The notes under the pieces are model-generated. The model made no database searches. It had not been told where the DNA came from and was given only the letters and a program-made list of their open reading frames with translations. Shown piece by piece: positions 1 to 7,917 of a stretch of DNA of 18,697 nucleotides; the stretch's first letter is position 1; the number at the start of each line of letters is the position of its first letter. The DNA is from JBEIHX01 sp044375455 (GTDB lineage: Bacteria; Pseudomonadota; Alphaproteobacteria; Caulobacterales; Aquidulcibacteraceae). Location of the stretch: positions 1-18,697 of the forward strand of contig JBILMQ010000032.1 in the NCBI GenBank assembly GCA_044375455.1, in the 5' to 3' direction. A program made the translations under genes and the position numbers.

Positions 1-414
1 CACCCTGCGGCAGTCCAGCGCAATGCGGATACCGAGTGGACCGATCTCAACCGGCCAGGGGTGGCGGCGCCTGCCGCGCGCATTGAGTCGGAAGTGGCTG
101 TACGCGCGCTGCGCGACGCTCGCCTCGAGGCCCGCGGCGCGGACGGATCCATTTATCTCGACCGCAAGCTGCGCAAGGGCGAAGTTTACTATCCCCATGC
201 TGGGGAAGGCTGGACCCTCTATGTAGACGCCGGCCAGGGGGATGCGTTCGAGGTCTACATCGACGGCCATCCACTTGGTCTGCTGGCGCAACCAGGCGTT
301 GACCTGCAGGGCTGGCGTATTGATGAAGCTGTGGCGCAGGCGCGCGCATCCCGCGCAGAAGGCGAGCAGGCAGTAGCCGGGGCGGCCTCTTCAGCCTCAA
401 CCGCCACAAACTGA
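1..414 (+). CDS. rodZ: RodZ-like cell-shape protein, C-terminal part (DUF4115 domain), 5' end outside window
   Basis: The frame is open from the first base to a TGA at 412-414, giving about 137 residues of a C-terminus. The visible part matches the RodZ C-terminal periplasmic DUF4115 type: a small beta-rich module in which Gly-containing turns alternate with strands (the 'GSIYLDRKLRKGEVYY' stretch, then 'GWTLYVDAGQG' and 'FEVYIDG'), followed by an Ala/Glu-rich tail. In the family, RodZ is an inner-membrane protein with an N-terminal cytoplasmic helix-turn-helix that binds MreB and helps maintain rod shape. Those N-terminal and transmembrane parts would lie upstream and cannot be seen here. 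The gene directly downstream on the same strand is ispG, and rodZ-ispG is a familiar proteobacterial gene order, which supports the call. The 131 bp gap before ispG suggests ispG may also have its own promoter. Confidence 0.75.
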   Translation, partial: HPAAVQRNADTEWTDLNRPGVAAPAARIESEVAVRALRDARLEARGADGSIYLDRKLRKGEVYYPHAGEGWTLYVDAGQGDAFEVYIDGHPLGLLAQPGVDLQGWRIDEAVAQARASRAEGEQAVAGAASSASTATN

Positions 415-545
415 GGTCCCGATCGGTCTGAACAGAGCTGCGCCCACTCGATCGAGCGGCATCTATACTGGGTTGCGACAGCACAGCGGTTCCAATTCTC
501 GGCCGCGTTTTCTAATCTGGGCGTAGTCCCAAAGGTGAGGCGCGC

Positions 546-1721
546 ATGCACGCGATTGATCAGGTTCGTCCTTGGCGCGCCATCCAGCGTCGGGCGTGCC
601 GAAAAATTCGGGTCGGCTCGGTTGAGGTCGGGGGAGACGCCCCGATCTCGGTCCAGTCGATGACCAACACCCCGACACAAGACGCGGCCGCCACCATTGA
701 CCAGATCCGTCGGCTGGAGGAGGCCGGCGCGGATATCATCCGGGTCTCGTGCCCGGATGAGGAGTCGACAGCGGCGTTCAGAACGATCGCCAAGGCGGCG
801 AAAGCGCCGCTCGTGGCCGATATCCACTTCCACTACAAACGGGCGCTTGAAGCCGCCGCGGCAGGTGCGGCGTGCCTGCGCATCAATCCGGGAAACATCG
901 GCAGCCATGATCGCGTGCGCGAAGTGGTTCAGGCCGCCCGGGATCATGGCTGCGCTATCCGCATCGGCGTGAACGCCGGATCGCTCGAACGCCATCTGTT
1001 GGAAAAGTTCGGCGAGCCATGCCCGCAAGCAATGGTGGCGAGCGCACTCGAGCATGCCCGGCTTCTGCAGGATCTGGACTTTCACGAGTTCAAGATCAGC
1101 GTGAAAGCGTCCGACGTGTTCTTGACGGTTGCGGCCTATCAGGGTCTTGCCGAGGCGATTGACTGCCCATTGCACCTGGGGGTGACGGAAGCAGGGGCTC
1201 AGCGCCTCGGCACAGTCAAATCATCGATCGGGATCGGATCGCTGTTGTGGGCAGGCATCGGGGACACCATCCGGGTTTCGCTATCTGCTGATCCGGTGGA
1301 AGAAGTCAAAGTCGGGTATGATATCCTGAAAAGCCTCGGCCTGCGCCGACGTGGCGTCACCATCATCGCCTGCCCCTCATGCGCGCGGCAGGGCTTCGAT
1401 GTCATAAAGACAGTGGAGGCGCTCGACGAGCGCCTCGCGCATATCCAAGAGCCGATATCGCTCTCGATTATCGGCTGCGTGGTCAATGGCCCGGGAGAAG
1501 CGCTCATGACGGATCTGGGTTTTACAGGCGGCGGCGCAGGCGTTGGCAAGATGTATCTGTCCGGGCGAGCCGACCATAACGTCGCCAATGGCGAGATGAT
1601 CGACCACATTGTCGGGCTTGTCGAACAGCGGGCAGCGGAAATGAAAACAGCGCGCGAAGCCGCTGGCGCCGCGCCGTCAGCCAGCGGCTCAGCAGAGCCA
1701 GCGCACGCGGGCATGGATTGA
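546..1721 (+). CDS. ispG: 4-hydroxy-3-methylbut-2-enyl diphosphate synthase (IspG/GcpE)
   Basis: This enzyme converts 2-C-methyl-D-erythritol 2,4-cyclodiphosphate to HMBPP, the penultimate step of the MEP isoprenoid pathway, in the cytoplasm. The 391-residue product has the family layout: an N-terminal TIM-barrel with 'SVQSMTNTPTQD' at 35-46 and 'ADIHFHYKRA' at 91-100, then a [4Fe-4S]-binding C-terminal domain. The cluster ligands are visible as Cys276 and Cys279 ('ACPSCAR'), Cys311 and Glu318 ('IGCVVNGPGEA'), the three-Cys-plus-Glu set known for IspG. The length is slightly above the E. coli enzyme because of an Ala/Ser-rich tail of about 25 residues. The ATG at 546 is preceded by GGTGAGG at 534-540, a good ribosome binding site. 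The gene ends 14 bp from the convergent methyltransferase gene, with no convincing terminator between them. Paired with a RodZ-like gene upstream. Confidence 0.97.
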   Translation: MHAIDQVRPWRAIQRRACRKIRVGSVEVGGDAPISVQSMTNTPTQDAAATIDQIRRLEEAGADIIRVSCPDEESTAAFRTIAKAAKAPLVADIHFHYKRALEAAAAGAACLRINPGNIGSHDRVREVVQAARDHGCAIRIGVNAGSLERHLLEKFGEPCPQAMVASALEHARLLQDLDFHEFKISVKASDVFLTVAAYQGLAEAIDCPLHLGVTEAGAQRLGTVKSSIGIGSLLWAGIGDTIRVSLSADPVEEVKVGYDILKSLGLRRRGVTIIACPSCARQGFDVIKTVEALDERLAHIQEPISLSIIGCVVNGPGEALMTDLGFTGGGAGVGKMYLSGRADHNVANGEMIDHIVGLVEQRAAEMKTAREAAGAAPSASGSAEPAHAGMD

Positions 1722-1735
1722 GGCGGGCCTGTTTT

Positions 1736-2680
1736 TCAGTCAGGGCAGGCAGCGTCCAATCGCCAGGCAAACGGCGTCCCAGCGGCTTTGACCTCAGCGA
1801 CAGCGCACGCGCCCGCAAAGACCCCCTGCACGGCCTGGGCTAGGTCGCTGATCGCCTGCGCATCGCGGGCGGCGCCAACAAAATCGGCAAGCCGGCGGGC
1901 ATAGGCGGCTGTTTCCGCAAACAACTCCTCCTGCGCCTCTTTGGCGGCGACATCGCCGATCGTTTCGCGTGCGCGCCAGACCACCGACAGATCGCGCAGC
2001 ATCTGGCGCGCCGCATCATCGCGAGGTGAGCCGCGTGTGGCCATATCCGCGGCGGCGAACGCCTGCGAGGCAGCGTCCCACAGCGCGCCCTGCTCCACCG
2101 CAGCTGTGCCGCCAATGCGCGCAGACGCAAGGACCGCAGAAGCATCCACAATGGCGCCCGGGCGAAACATGGCGTCAAGTCGCGCCAGGCGCTCAGCGGC
2201 ATCGCGCCAGACAGGCCCCTCACGCGAATGCAACAGCAATGTCATGCGCCCGCCAGGACGAAGGACCCGTCGGATCTCGCACAACGCCTCCGGCAGAGCC
2301 GTGTCGGCGCCGAACTGGGAGAGCGTCAAGTCAAAGCTATGATCTGCATAGGGCAGATCACAAATGTCGGTTTCTCCGCGCAGGTCAGCCTGCGCCAATT
2401 CAGGCGCAGGCGCCGGCAGGCGAGCAAGATCAACCCCGCTCAAGCTTGCAAACCCACCCGAACGCGACAGCGCCACGCCCAACGCCATCAGCGCCGCCCC
2501 GGCGCCGCAGCCAAGATCCAGAATCCGGGCGCCCGGCGCGACCGCGGCGGCCACCTCAGTCCAAATGTCCTCGATGGCGTCCCGCATGGGGCTATGATCA
2601 AAGTAGGCCATCCGGGTCCCACAGGCCCAGAACCGCGTCCAGGCAGCCCCGGGCTGCGTGAGCATGGCGGGGGTGTTCAC
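1736..2680 (-). CDS. class I SAM-dependent methyltransferase, substrate unknown
   Basis: A 314-residue protein with a Rossmann-type methyltransferase core of the Methyltransf_11 kind. Motif I is 'ILDLGCGAGAAL' at residues 53-64, an acidic residue (Asp84) follows strand 2, 'DLPYADHSFDLTLSQFGA' lies around 108-125, and the post-core 'VLRPGG' is at 139-144. The core sits in the first half. The C-terminal half is Ala-rich and helical and gives no clue to substrate. I prefer a GTG start at 2680: its GTGA overlaps the rimO stop codon, and a GGCGGGACAG-like site lies 5' of it, so the gene is probably translationally coupled to rimO. Alternatives are ATG at 2725 (inside rimO) or ATG at 2665. A role in modifying a ribosomal or translation component would fit the operon partner, but nothing in the sequence proves it. 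The gene is convergent with ispG. Confidence 0.85.
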   Translation of the reverse strand: MNTPAMLTQPGAAWTRFWACGTRMAYFDHSPMRDAIEDIWTEVAAAVAPGARILDLGCGAGAALMALGVALSRSGGFASLSGVDLARLPAPAPELAQADLRGETDICDLPYADHSFDLTLSQFGADTALPEALCEIRRVLRPGGRMTLLLHSREGPVWRDAAERLARLDAMFRPGAIVDASAVLASARIGGTAAVEQGALWDAASQAFAAADMATRGSPRDDAARQMLRDLSVVWRARETIGDVAAKEAQEELFAETAAYARRLADFVGAARDAQAISDLAQAVQGVFAGACAVAEVKAAGTPFAWRLDAACPD

Positions 2681-4032
2681 GATTTTTCTGTCCCGCCTGC
2701 CCGCGGGATCTCCCGCTTCGCCCACAGATCGTAATGATCAGCTGCATGCACCTTGGCTTTGACGATATCGCCTGGGGCGAGACCACGCGCCGATTCCAGG
2801 TGAACCACGCCATCGATCTCAGGCGCATCCGCATGCGACCGCCCGACTGCACCAGTGTTAGTCACTGCATCAACGAGAACATCGATGGTGCGCCCAATCA
2901 TGCGCCGCCCACGGGCTTGCGAGATGCTGGCCTGGACCTGCATGAACCGGTCAAAGCGCTCCTGCTTCGTTTCCTCGGGCACATGCCCGTCAAGCTCGCG
3001 GGAAGCCGCGCCCTCGACATTTTCATACTTGAAGCAACCGGCGCGATCGATCTTGGCTTCCTCCATCCAGTCTAGGAGATGCTGAAAATCGGCCTCTGTT
3101 TCTCCGGGAAACCCCACGATGAACGTCGAGCGGATTGCAAGATCTGGGCACATTTCCCGCCAGGACTTTATCCGCTGAAGGACCTTCTCCTGGTTGCCGG
3201 GTCTGCGCATGGACTTGAGCACCTTCGGGCTCGCATGCTGGAAGGGTATATCCAGATACGGCGTAATCTTCCCTTCACTCATCAGTCTAACGACATCGTC
3301 AACGTGCGGGTAGGGATATACATAGTGAAGCCGCACCCAGACGCCGAGTTCGCCAAGCGCCTGTGCAAGGTCAAAAAATCTGGCCTTGATCGATCGACCG
3401 CGCCATTGGCTCTGCGCATATCCGATATCTACCCCGTACGCTGATGTATCCTGGCTGATGACAAGAAGTTCCTTGACGCCCGCAGCCACCAGCTGTTCAG
3501 CCTCACTCAGCACGTTGCGTGCGGGGCGCGAGACGAGATCGCCGCGCAATTTTGGGATGATGCAGAAACTGCAGCGGTTGTTGCAGCCCTCCGAGATTTT
3601 CAGATAGGCGTAGTGGCGGGGCGTGAGCTTGACGCCTTGCGGCGGCACCAAGTCCAGATACGGATCGTGAACAGGAGGCGCAGCCTCATGCACGGCGGCC
3701 ATGACGTTTTCGTATTGCTGCGGGCCGGTAATCGCCAGAACCTTCGGGTGACGGGCGCGGATCAGGTCCGGCTCTGCGCCGAGGCAGCCGGTCACGATCA
3801 CCCTGCCGTTTTCAGTGATCGCCTCCCCGATTGCGGCCAGACTTTCGTCTCGGGCCGAGTCCAGAAACCCACAGGTATTAACCAGCACCAGATCAGCTCC
3901 GGCGTAGTCAGGCACGATCGCATAGCCCTGTGCCCGCAGCTTTGTCACAATGCGTTCGCTGTCGACCAGGGCCTTGGGGCAACCAAGGCTGACGATGCCG
4001 ACCTTCGGCGGGGTTTTGACACGCGTGATCAT
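2677..4032 (-). CDS. rimO: ribosomal protein S12 methylthiotransferase RimO
   Basis: RimO is a radical-SAM enzyme that adds a methylthio group to the conserved aspartate of ribosomal protein uS12. The 451-residue product shows all three expected domains. The first is an N-terminal MTTase domain with cluster ligands Cys18 ('SLGCPKALVDSE'), Cys54 ('VNTCGF') and Cys83 ('TGCLG'). The second is a radical-SAM barrel with the CxxxCxxC motif Cys150/Cys154/Cys157 ('EGCNNRCSFCIIP'). The third is a C-terminal TRAM domain from about residue 375 onward ('RTIDVLVDAV...GDIVKAKV'). The opening 'GIVSLGCPKALVDSE' is typical of RimO rather than of its tRNA-modifying relative MiaB. The ATG at 4032 lacks a strong Shine-Dalgarno sequence but puts the N-terminus at the usual place. 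The gene overlaps the following methyltransferase gene by 4 bp (GTGA). Upstream lies a C-rich gap of about 650 bp. Confidence 0.96.
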   Translation of the reverse strand: MITRVKTPPKVGIVSLGCPKALVDSERIVTKLRAQGYAIVPDYAGADLVLVNTCGFLDSARDESLAAIGEAITENGRVIVTGCLGAEPDLIRARHPKVLAITGPQQYENVMAAVHEAAPPVHDPYLDLVPPQGVKLTPRHYAYLKISEGCNNRCSFCIIPKLRGDLVSRPARNVLSEAEQLVAAGVKELLVISQDTSAYGVDIGYAQSQWRGRSIKARFFDLAQALGELGVWVRLHYVYPYPHVDDVVRLMSEGKITPYLDIPFQHASPKVLKSMRRPGNQEKVLQRIKSWREMCPDLAIRSTFIVGFPGETEADFQHLLDWMEEAKIDRAGCFKYENVEGAASRELDGHVPEETKQERFDRFMQVQASISQARGRRMIGRTIDVLVDAVTNTGAVGRSHADAPEIDGVVHLESARGLAPGDIVKAKVHAADHYDLWAKREIPRAGGTEKS

Positions 4033-4688
4033 TCGATTTGAGACACAGCAAGGCCAGGGGTTGGCGCGGAGATAGGCCCGGACGGGCGTAATGAAAAGAC
4101 ATCGCCACAGTGGGGCCCGAAGGCAGCGTCCCGAAAATCGCGCACAGTGACGTCAGCCTGTCATGGCAGGCCAGCGGCGTTTGAGGCCCCTCCACATGCA
4201 AAGCTGCGCAGCACAGCCACGCACCTGAGGTCGATGCTAAACTCGGCTTTGCCCCCGCAGGAGGCCACTTTGCAGTCGCCCTCCCCCCAGCGGCCCCCAA
4301 AGGACTACCCGCCGCAAGCTGCCGCACGCCCAAGGGATGCTCCCTGGTTGACAGACGAGCCCCAAGCTCCCTCCCAGTCAGCCCCTTTCCAGCAAGCCCA
4401 TTGCCAGCCAGCTGCCGGACAGCCAAAAACTCGCGCGGGGCGTTCCTGCCCTGAGCAGCCCCTGAGAGCGTCGCGCGACAGTCAACGCGCCGGGGTCAGC
4501 AGGACGCCCTCATGAACCATAACGAGGTCGCAAACATCCTACCCGTGGCCAACCGAACCGCGTGAGGCGCGCCAGCGCGCCGCGTGGCGCGCAAATACGG
4601 CCCAGCGCCAGAGCCGCTGAAGACACGCCGAGCGCGCCTTTCCGCCGCAGGTCGCTATCGCCCGGCCGTCGGGCTCGCACGCCGCGCT
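4033..4688. other. 656 bp gap without a convincing gene; strongly C-skewed on the plus strand
   Basis: No reading frame here has the look of a real protein on either strand; translations are Arg/Ala/Pro-rich shadows. By hand count C outnumbers G by about 1.7 to 1 over 4261-4440, so the minus strand, which would be the rimO leader, is G-rich. Within it the minus strand carries G-runs at 4308-4310, 4294-4298, 4283-4288 and 4279-4281, a loose G-quadruplex candidate. Near the acyl-CoA ligase end lies a GC-only hairpin at 4566-4581 (six-base stem GGCGCG/CGCGCC, loop CCAG) followed by more GCGCGC-type sequence. It has no T-tract, so I do not call it an intrinsic terminator. A rimO promoter should lie in this stretch but I cannot point to one. 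Confidence 0.6.
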
Positions 4689-6317
4689 TTATGCCGTCGG
4701 CAGGACATAGTCCTTGAACATTTCGCGCAAGGCCAGCTTGTTGATCTTGCCCGTGGCGCCAAGTGGGATCTTCTCCACAGTCACCACGTCGTCGGGCGTC
4801 CACCATTTGGCTATCTTGCCGTCAAGGTAGGATAGAAGCTGCTCTTTGGTCGGCGACGCGCCCTGCGCCGGCTCGATGATCAGAAGCGGACGCTCATCCC
4901 ATTTGGGGTGTGGACGACCAATGACCGCCGCATTGGCGACGCCGGGCGCTCCAAGCGCAATGTTCTCAATGTCCATTGTCGAGATCCACTCACCGCCCGA
5001 CTTGATGACGTCCTTGGCGCGATCGGTGATCTGCATGTATCCAAGCTCATCGAGTGTCGCGACGTCGCCGGTATCAAAAAACCCGTCTGCATCGAGAGGA
5101 TTTCCCCCTTCGCCCTTGAAGTAGCTCTTAGCGATCGCCGGACCGCGCACTACGAGGCGACCATAGGCTCTTCCATCACGAATTTGCTCCTTGCCATGAT
5201 CGTCTACGATTTTCATTTCCACGCCAAACGGCGCGCGACCCTGCTTGAGCTTCATCTTGACCTGAGCTTCACGCTCCATCGCGAGCGTTTCCGGGACCAT
5301 CGCGCCCAGCGAGCCCAACGGCGAAAGCTCAGTCATGCCCCATGCATGGATGACTTCAACGCCATAGATGTCTTCAAATGCTCTTAGCGTCTTTTCTGGC
5401 ACTGCAGCGCCGCCAATGACAACCTTTTTGAGGGTTGTGGGACGCTGGCCAGTCTGTTCGAGATATTGCAGAAGCATCAACCACACCGTCGGCACCGCCG
5501 CCGTGAAGGTTACCCGTTCGGTCTCCAAAAGCTCGAATATCGACGCGCCGTCGAGCTTGGGCCCCGGCATCACAAGCTTGGCGCCACAGGCGGGCGCGCT
5601 CATCGCGACGCCCCACGCATTGGCATGGAACATCGGCACGACAGGCAAAATCGTGTCTGTGGCGCTGACGCCCATCGCGTCCTTTTGCATCGTCAGCAGC
5701 GTATGCAGGACATTTGAGCGGTGCGAATAGAGCACGCCCTTCGGATTTCCGGTCGTACCGGAAGTGTAACACAATCCTGCGGCTGTGCGTTCATCGAACC
5801 CGCCCCATGGCGCGTCGCAAGGCAGTCCGTCTATCAAATCCTCATAGGAGATGAGGTTCTTGATCTTGGCTGAGGCGGCGGCTCCCTTGGCCCCGTACAG
5901 GACAAATAACTCCGTATGCGTCAGTTTTTCTGCGATCGCCTCGACAAGCGGCAGGAAGGTCGCATCGAAGAATAAGACCTTGTCCTCCGCATGGTTGGCT
6001 ATGTAAATCAGCTGCTCGGGAAACAGACGCGGGTTGAGCGTATGCAGCACAGCCCCGATACCCATAGCGCCATACCATGTTTCGATGTGACGCTCGGTGT
6101 TCCAGGCGAGCGTGGCGACGCGGTCGCCAAGCCGCACCCCCCGCAGGATCAGCGCAGCTGACACCTGTTTTGCCCGGTCGAACACCCGCGCATAGGTCGT
6201 ACGCGTGATCGGGCCTTCAACCGAACGGGTCACAATTTCGCGATGTGCATGGTTGATGCGGGCGTGATCAAGAATCTTGTCGACGGTCAGCGGCCAGTCC
6301 TGCATCAACCCGAACAT
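4689..6317 (-). CDS. AMP-dependent acyl-CoA synthetase (medium/long-chain fatty acid--CoA ligase)
   Basis: This member of the ANL superfamily should activate a carboxylic acid to its acyl-CoA via an acyl-adenylate, using ATP and CoA. The 542-residue protein has the AMP-binding P-loop 'YTSGTTGNPKGV' at 184-195, the 'HAWGMTELSPLG' A5-type motif mid-protein, 'FDTGD' with the ribose-binding Asp, 'SGGEWIS' before the C-terminal domain, and the catalytic lysine in 'GATGKINK' (Lys524). The opening 'PLTVDKILDHARINHAHREIVTR' resembles the AlkK-like fatty-acyl-CoA ligases common in alphaproteobacteria, so a medium- or long-chain fatty acid is the likeliest substrate; an aromatic acid cannot be excluded. 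ATG at 6317 was chosen over an upstream ATG at 6380 because AAGGAG lies seven bases before it and family similarity starts there. The gene is divergent from the phosphodiesterase gene with 116 bp between starts, and the gap downstream of it suggests it is transcribed alone. Confidence 0.93.
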   Translation of the reverse strand: MFGLMQDWPLTVDKILDHARINHAHREIVTRSVEGPITRTTYARVFDRAKQVSAALILRGVRLGDRVATLAWNTERHIETWYGAMGIGAVLHTLNPRLFPEQLIYIANHAEDKVLFFDATFLPLVEAIAEKLTHTELFVLYGAKGAAASAKIKNLISYEDLIDGLPCDAPWGGFDERTAAGLCYTSGTTGNPKGVLYSHRSNVLHTLLTMQKDAMGVSATDTILPVVPMFHANAWGVAMSAPACGAKLVMPGPKLDGASIFELLETERVTFTAAVPTVWLMLLQYLEQTGQRPTTLKKVVIGGAAVPEKTLRAFEDIYGVEVIHAWGMTELSPLGSLGAMVPETLAMEREAQVKMKLKQGRAPFGVEMKIVDDHGKEQIRDGRAYGRLVVRGPAIAKSYFKGEGGNPLDADGFFDTGDVATLDELGYMQITDRAKDVIKSGGEWISTMDIENIALGAPGVANAAVIGRPHPKWDERPLLIIEPAQGASPTKEQLLSYLDGKIAKWWTPDDVVTVEKIPLGATGKINKLALREMFKDYVLPTA

Positions 6318-6433
6318 GTGGCGTCTCCTTGGGGTGCGACGGTTTGGCGCAGAGCATATCCTGCTTCCAGTTCGCCGCAATCATTGTTCTGCGTCCGTGC
6401 CGCAGGATTATACGTCAATTGAAAGGATCGCCC
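6318..6433. promoter_or_regulatory. divergent promoter region between acyl-CoA ligase and phosphodiesterase genes
   Basis: The 116 bp between two divergent starts must hold the signals for both genes. For the plus-strand gene the best -10-like hexamer is TATACG at 6409-6414, with only a poor -35-like TTGTTC at 6384-6389 (spacing 19). For the minus strand, TATGCT with TTGCGG upstream (spacing 16) is a weak pair. Both are guesses. The region is lighter in GC than the flanking genes, as expected of a promoter. Confidence 0.35.
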
Positions 6434-7456
6434 ATGCGTCGGACATCTCTGGCCGCCCTCCTGGCGCTGGCGGCTGGGTGTGCAGCCGCCCACGGCAAAA
6501 TCGACCCTCCCGAGACTGTCGCCCGTCCTGCGACTTTCGCCAACTCCGGCGGCGCCACGTCGCGGGACATGGCCCGCATCGCGCTCGGCGCGCCGTCGCG
6601 CGACGCAGCAGCCTGGTGGGATTGCCTGCGGCTTGCTGGCGGCGTGGTGTCCGCCCACCGGGGCGGCCCGGGCGAGGGCCGGCCAGAAAACAGTCTCGCC
6701 GCATTCAAGGCGACCACCAACCAGATGCCTGCGGTGCTGGAGACCGATGTGAGCATCAGTCGCGATGGCGTTCTGTTTCTCCACCATGACCGCACCCTTG
6801 AACGCACGACAACCGGCGCGGGCAGCGTCGCTGCGACAACCTGGGCGGCAATCGCGAGACTGCGCCTGAAAGACGCAGCAGGACGGGCTACGGATGAAAG
6901 GCCTACGGCTCTGGCGACTGCGCTCGCCTGGGCGCGCGGCCGAGCAGTGTTGTTTCTCGACCCCAAGCCGCCGCCCGGCGGACCCGACCCTGCGCAAGAC
7001 TACCGCGATTTCGCCGGTGCGCTGGTCGGCGCGGTGCGGGCCGCCGGGGCGGAGCGAAGCGTCGTGGTGATTGCCTATACTCAAGAACAGGCGCTGACCC
7101 TGCACGCCCTGGCCCCGGATCTGATGCTGAGCGTGGGCGTGTCGCGTGTCGAGGATCTGGACCAGCTTGCCGCACGCGGCCTGGATCTGGCGCGTGTGAT
7201 CGCCTGGACCGGCGCCGGACGGCCTGACCCGGAACTCTGGGCAGCTCTGTCCGCACGCGGGGTCGAAGTGAACTTTGGAACTCTCGGCGAGCCGGGAACA
7301 CGTCTTGACGATGTCTACGGCGCAGATGGCGACCGGTCAGAGTACGCGTCCTTGATCACCAAAGGCGTCGATGTGATCGCGTCAGGCGCGCCGATCGCAG
7401 CTGGCGCGGCGATCAGCGCAGACGAGACCGCGGCGCAGCAATGCCGCGGGCGCTAG
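6434..7456 (+). CDS. glycerophosphodiester phosphodiesterase family protein, probable lipoprotein
   Basis: GDPD enzymes hydrolyse glycerophosphodiesters to glycerol-3-phosphate and an alcohol. The 340-residue protein has the GDPD hallmark 'SAHRGGPGEGRPENSLAAF' (His75-Arg76, Glu85-Asn86), 'LETDVSISRDG' with metal-binding Glu103 and Asp105, and 'LHHDRTLERTTTG' with the second catalytic His118 and Asp119. Next comes a TIM-barrel body in which the usual E-x-K strand appears as 'FLDPKPP'. The N-terminus is a short basic-hydrophobic signal with 'LALAAGC' at 10-16. Cys16 is a plausible lipidation site, although the -3 residue is Ala rather than the preferred Leu, so simple periplasmic secretion is the alternative. 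ATG at 6434 follows AAGGA with good spacing; an in-frame start at 6329 would bury the signal peptide. The stop codon is the TAG of a CTAG shared with the convergent gene. Confidence 0.9.
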   Translation: MRRTSLAALLALAAGCAAAHGKIDPPETVARPATFANSGGATSRDMARIALGAPSRDAAAWWDCLRLAGGVVSAHRGGPGEGRPENSLAAFKATTNQMPAVLETDVSISRDGVLFLHHDRTLERTTTGAGSVAATTWAAIARLRLKDAAGRATDERPTALATALAWARGRAVLFLDPKPPPGGPDPAQDYRDFAGALVGAVRAAGAERSVVVIAYTQEQALTLHALAPDLMLSVGVSRVEDLDQLAARGLDLARVIAWTGAGRPDPELWAALSARGVEVNFGTLGEPGTRLDDVYGADGDRSEYASLITKGVDVIASGAPIAAGAAISADETAAQQCRGR

Positions 7457-7755
7457 GCAATCGACGGAGCTTCGATCGCCCACACCCGCACGTCGGCAAC
7501 GCCCTCGCGCAGCTTGCGGGCCGCGTTGTACTCCGCGCTGTCCCAGAAACGGCGCAGCGTCGCCATATCGGGCCATTCAGAAATCACGATCGAACAGCCG
7601 TCGCCCCAGTCGCCCTCCAGCGCCAGCGCTCCCGGCGCACGGAGCAGATAGCGTCCACCGTAGCGCTCCACGAGTTCACCTGCGACAGCGCCGTAACCTT
7701 TCAAGAAAGCGTCTCTATCCGCAATGCGGGCTGCTATGACCATGTACGCCGCCAT
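7453..7755 (-). CDS. DUF1330 family small protein
   Basis: A 100-residue protein with the whole DUF1330 pattern, a dimeric alpha+beta ferredoxin-like barrel. It has 'YMVIAARIADRDAFLKGY' at 4-21, 'ERYGGRYLLRAPG' at 30-42, 'LEGDWGDGCSIVISEWPD' at 46-63 and 'FWDSAEYNAARKLREG' at 70-85. The family has no settled biochemical function. The ATG at 7755 is preceded by AAGGAGG on its own strand, a near-perfect ribosome binding site, which rules out the longer in-frame extension toward 8226. The gene ends against the phosphodiesterase gene: both stop codons are read from one CTAG at 7453-7456. It is divergent from the VOC-protein gene, with the 15 bp tandem repeats in the shared upstream region, so the two may be regulated together. 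Confidence 0.9.
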   Translation of the reverse strand: MAAYMVIAARIADRDAFLKGYGAVAGELVERYGGRYLLRAPGALALEGDWGDGCSIVISEWPDMATLRRFWDSAEYNAARKLREGVADVRVWAIEAPSIA

Positions 7756-7809
7756 CGGCGCCCCTCCTTGCCTCTGCGTGTTCAGTCTATACGCTTTCGG
7801 ATGCCGGCC

Positions 7810-7854
7810 AAACCGGCCCAGATTAAAACGGCCCGGGGTAAAACGACCCAGGGT
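7810..7854. repeat. three imperfect 15 bp tandem repeats in a divergent intergenic region
   Basis: The copies are aaaccggcccagatt (7810-7824), aaaacggcccggggt (7825-7839) and aaaacgacccagggt (7840-7854), consensus aaaacggcccagggt, followed by a degenerate fourth start (aataccc). They sit between the divergent DUF1330 (start 7755) and VOC (start 7918) genes. Fifteen bases is about one and a half helical turns. The array may be a multi-copy regulator site or simple slippage. The minus strand reads through it as a GRFxx pentapeptide repeat, but I see no real gene there. Confidence 0.7.
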
Positions 7855-7917
7855 AATACCCACACAGCAAGGCTCCGAAGAGGCGCCTGAACACAGCCAA
7901 CCAAAAGGATGCAAGAG

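Noticed and set aside
1719..1740. Possible terminator between ispG and the methyltransferase (AGGCGGGCCT followed by GTTTTT)
   Set aside because: The stem is only three or four pairs with a two- to four-base loop, too weak to support.
3908..4426. Minus-strand ORF of 172 residues with repeated 'VRQLA' and 'GLxG' pieces
   Set aside because: It overlaps the start of rimO in another frame, shows no family resemblance, and its repeats follow from the local G-rich skew.
4512..4565. 17-residue ORF beginning ATG-AAC-CAT after an AGGACG-like site
   Set aside because: Too short, no regulatory context (no attenuator, no downstream plus-strand gene), and the upstream site is a poor ribosome binding site.
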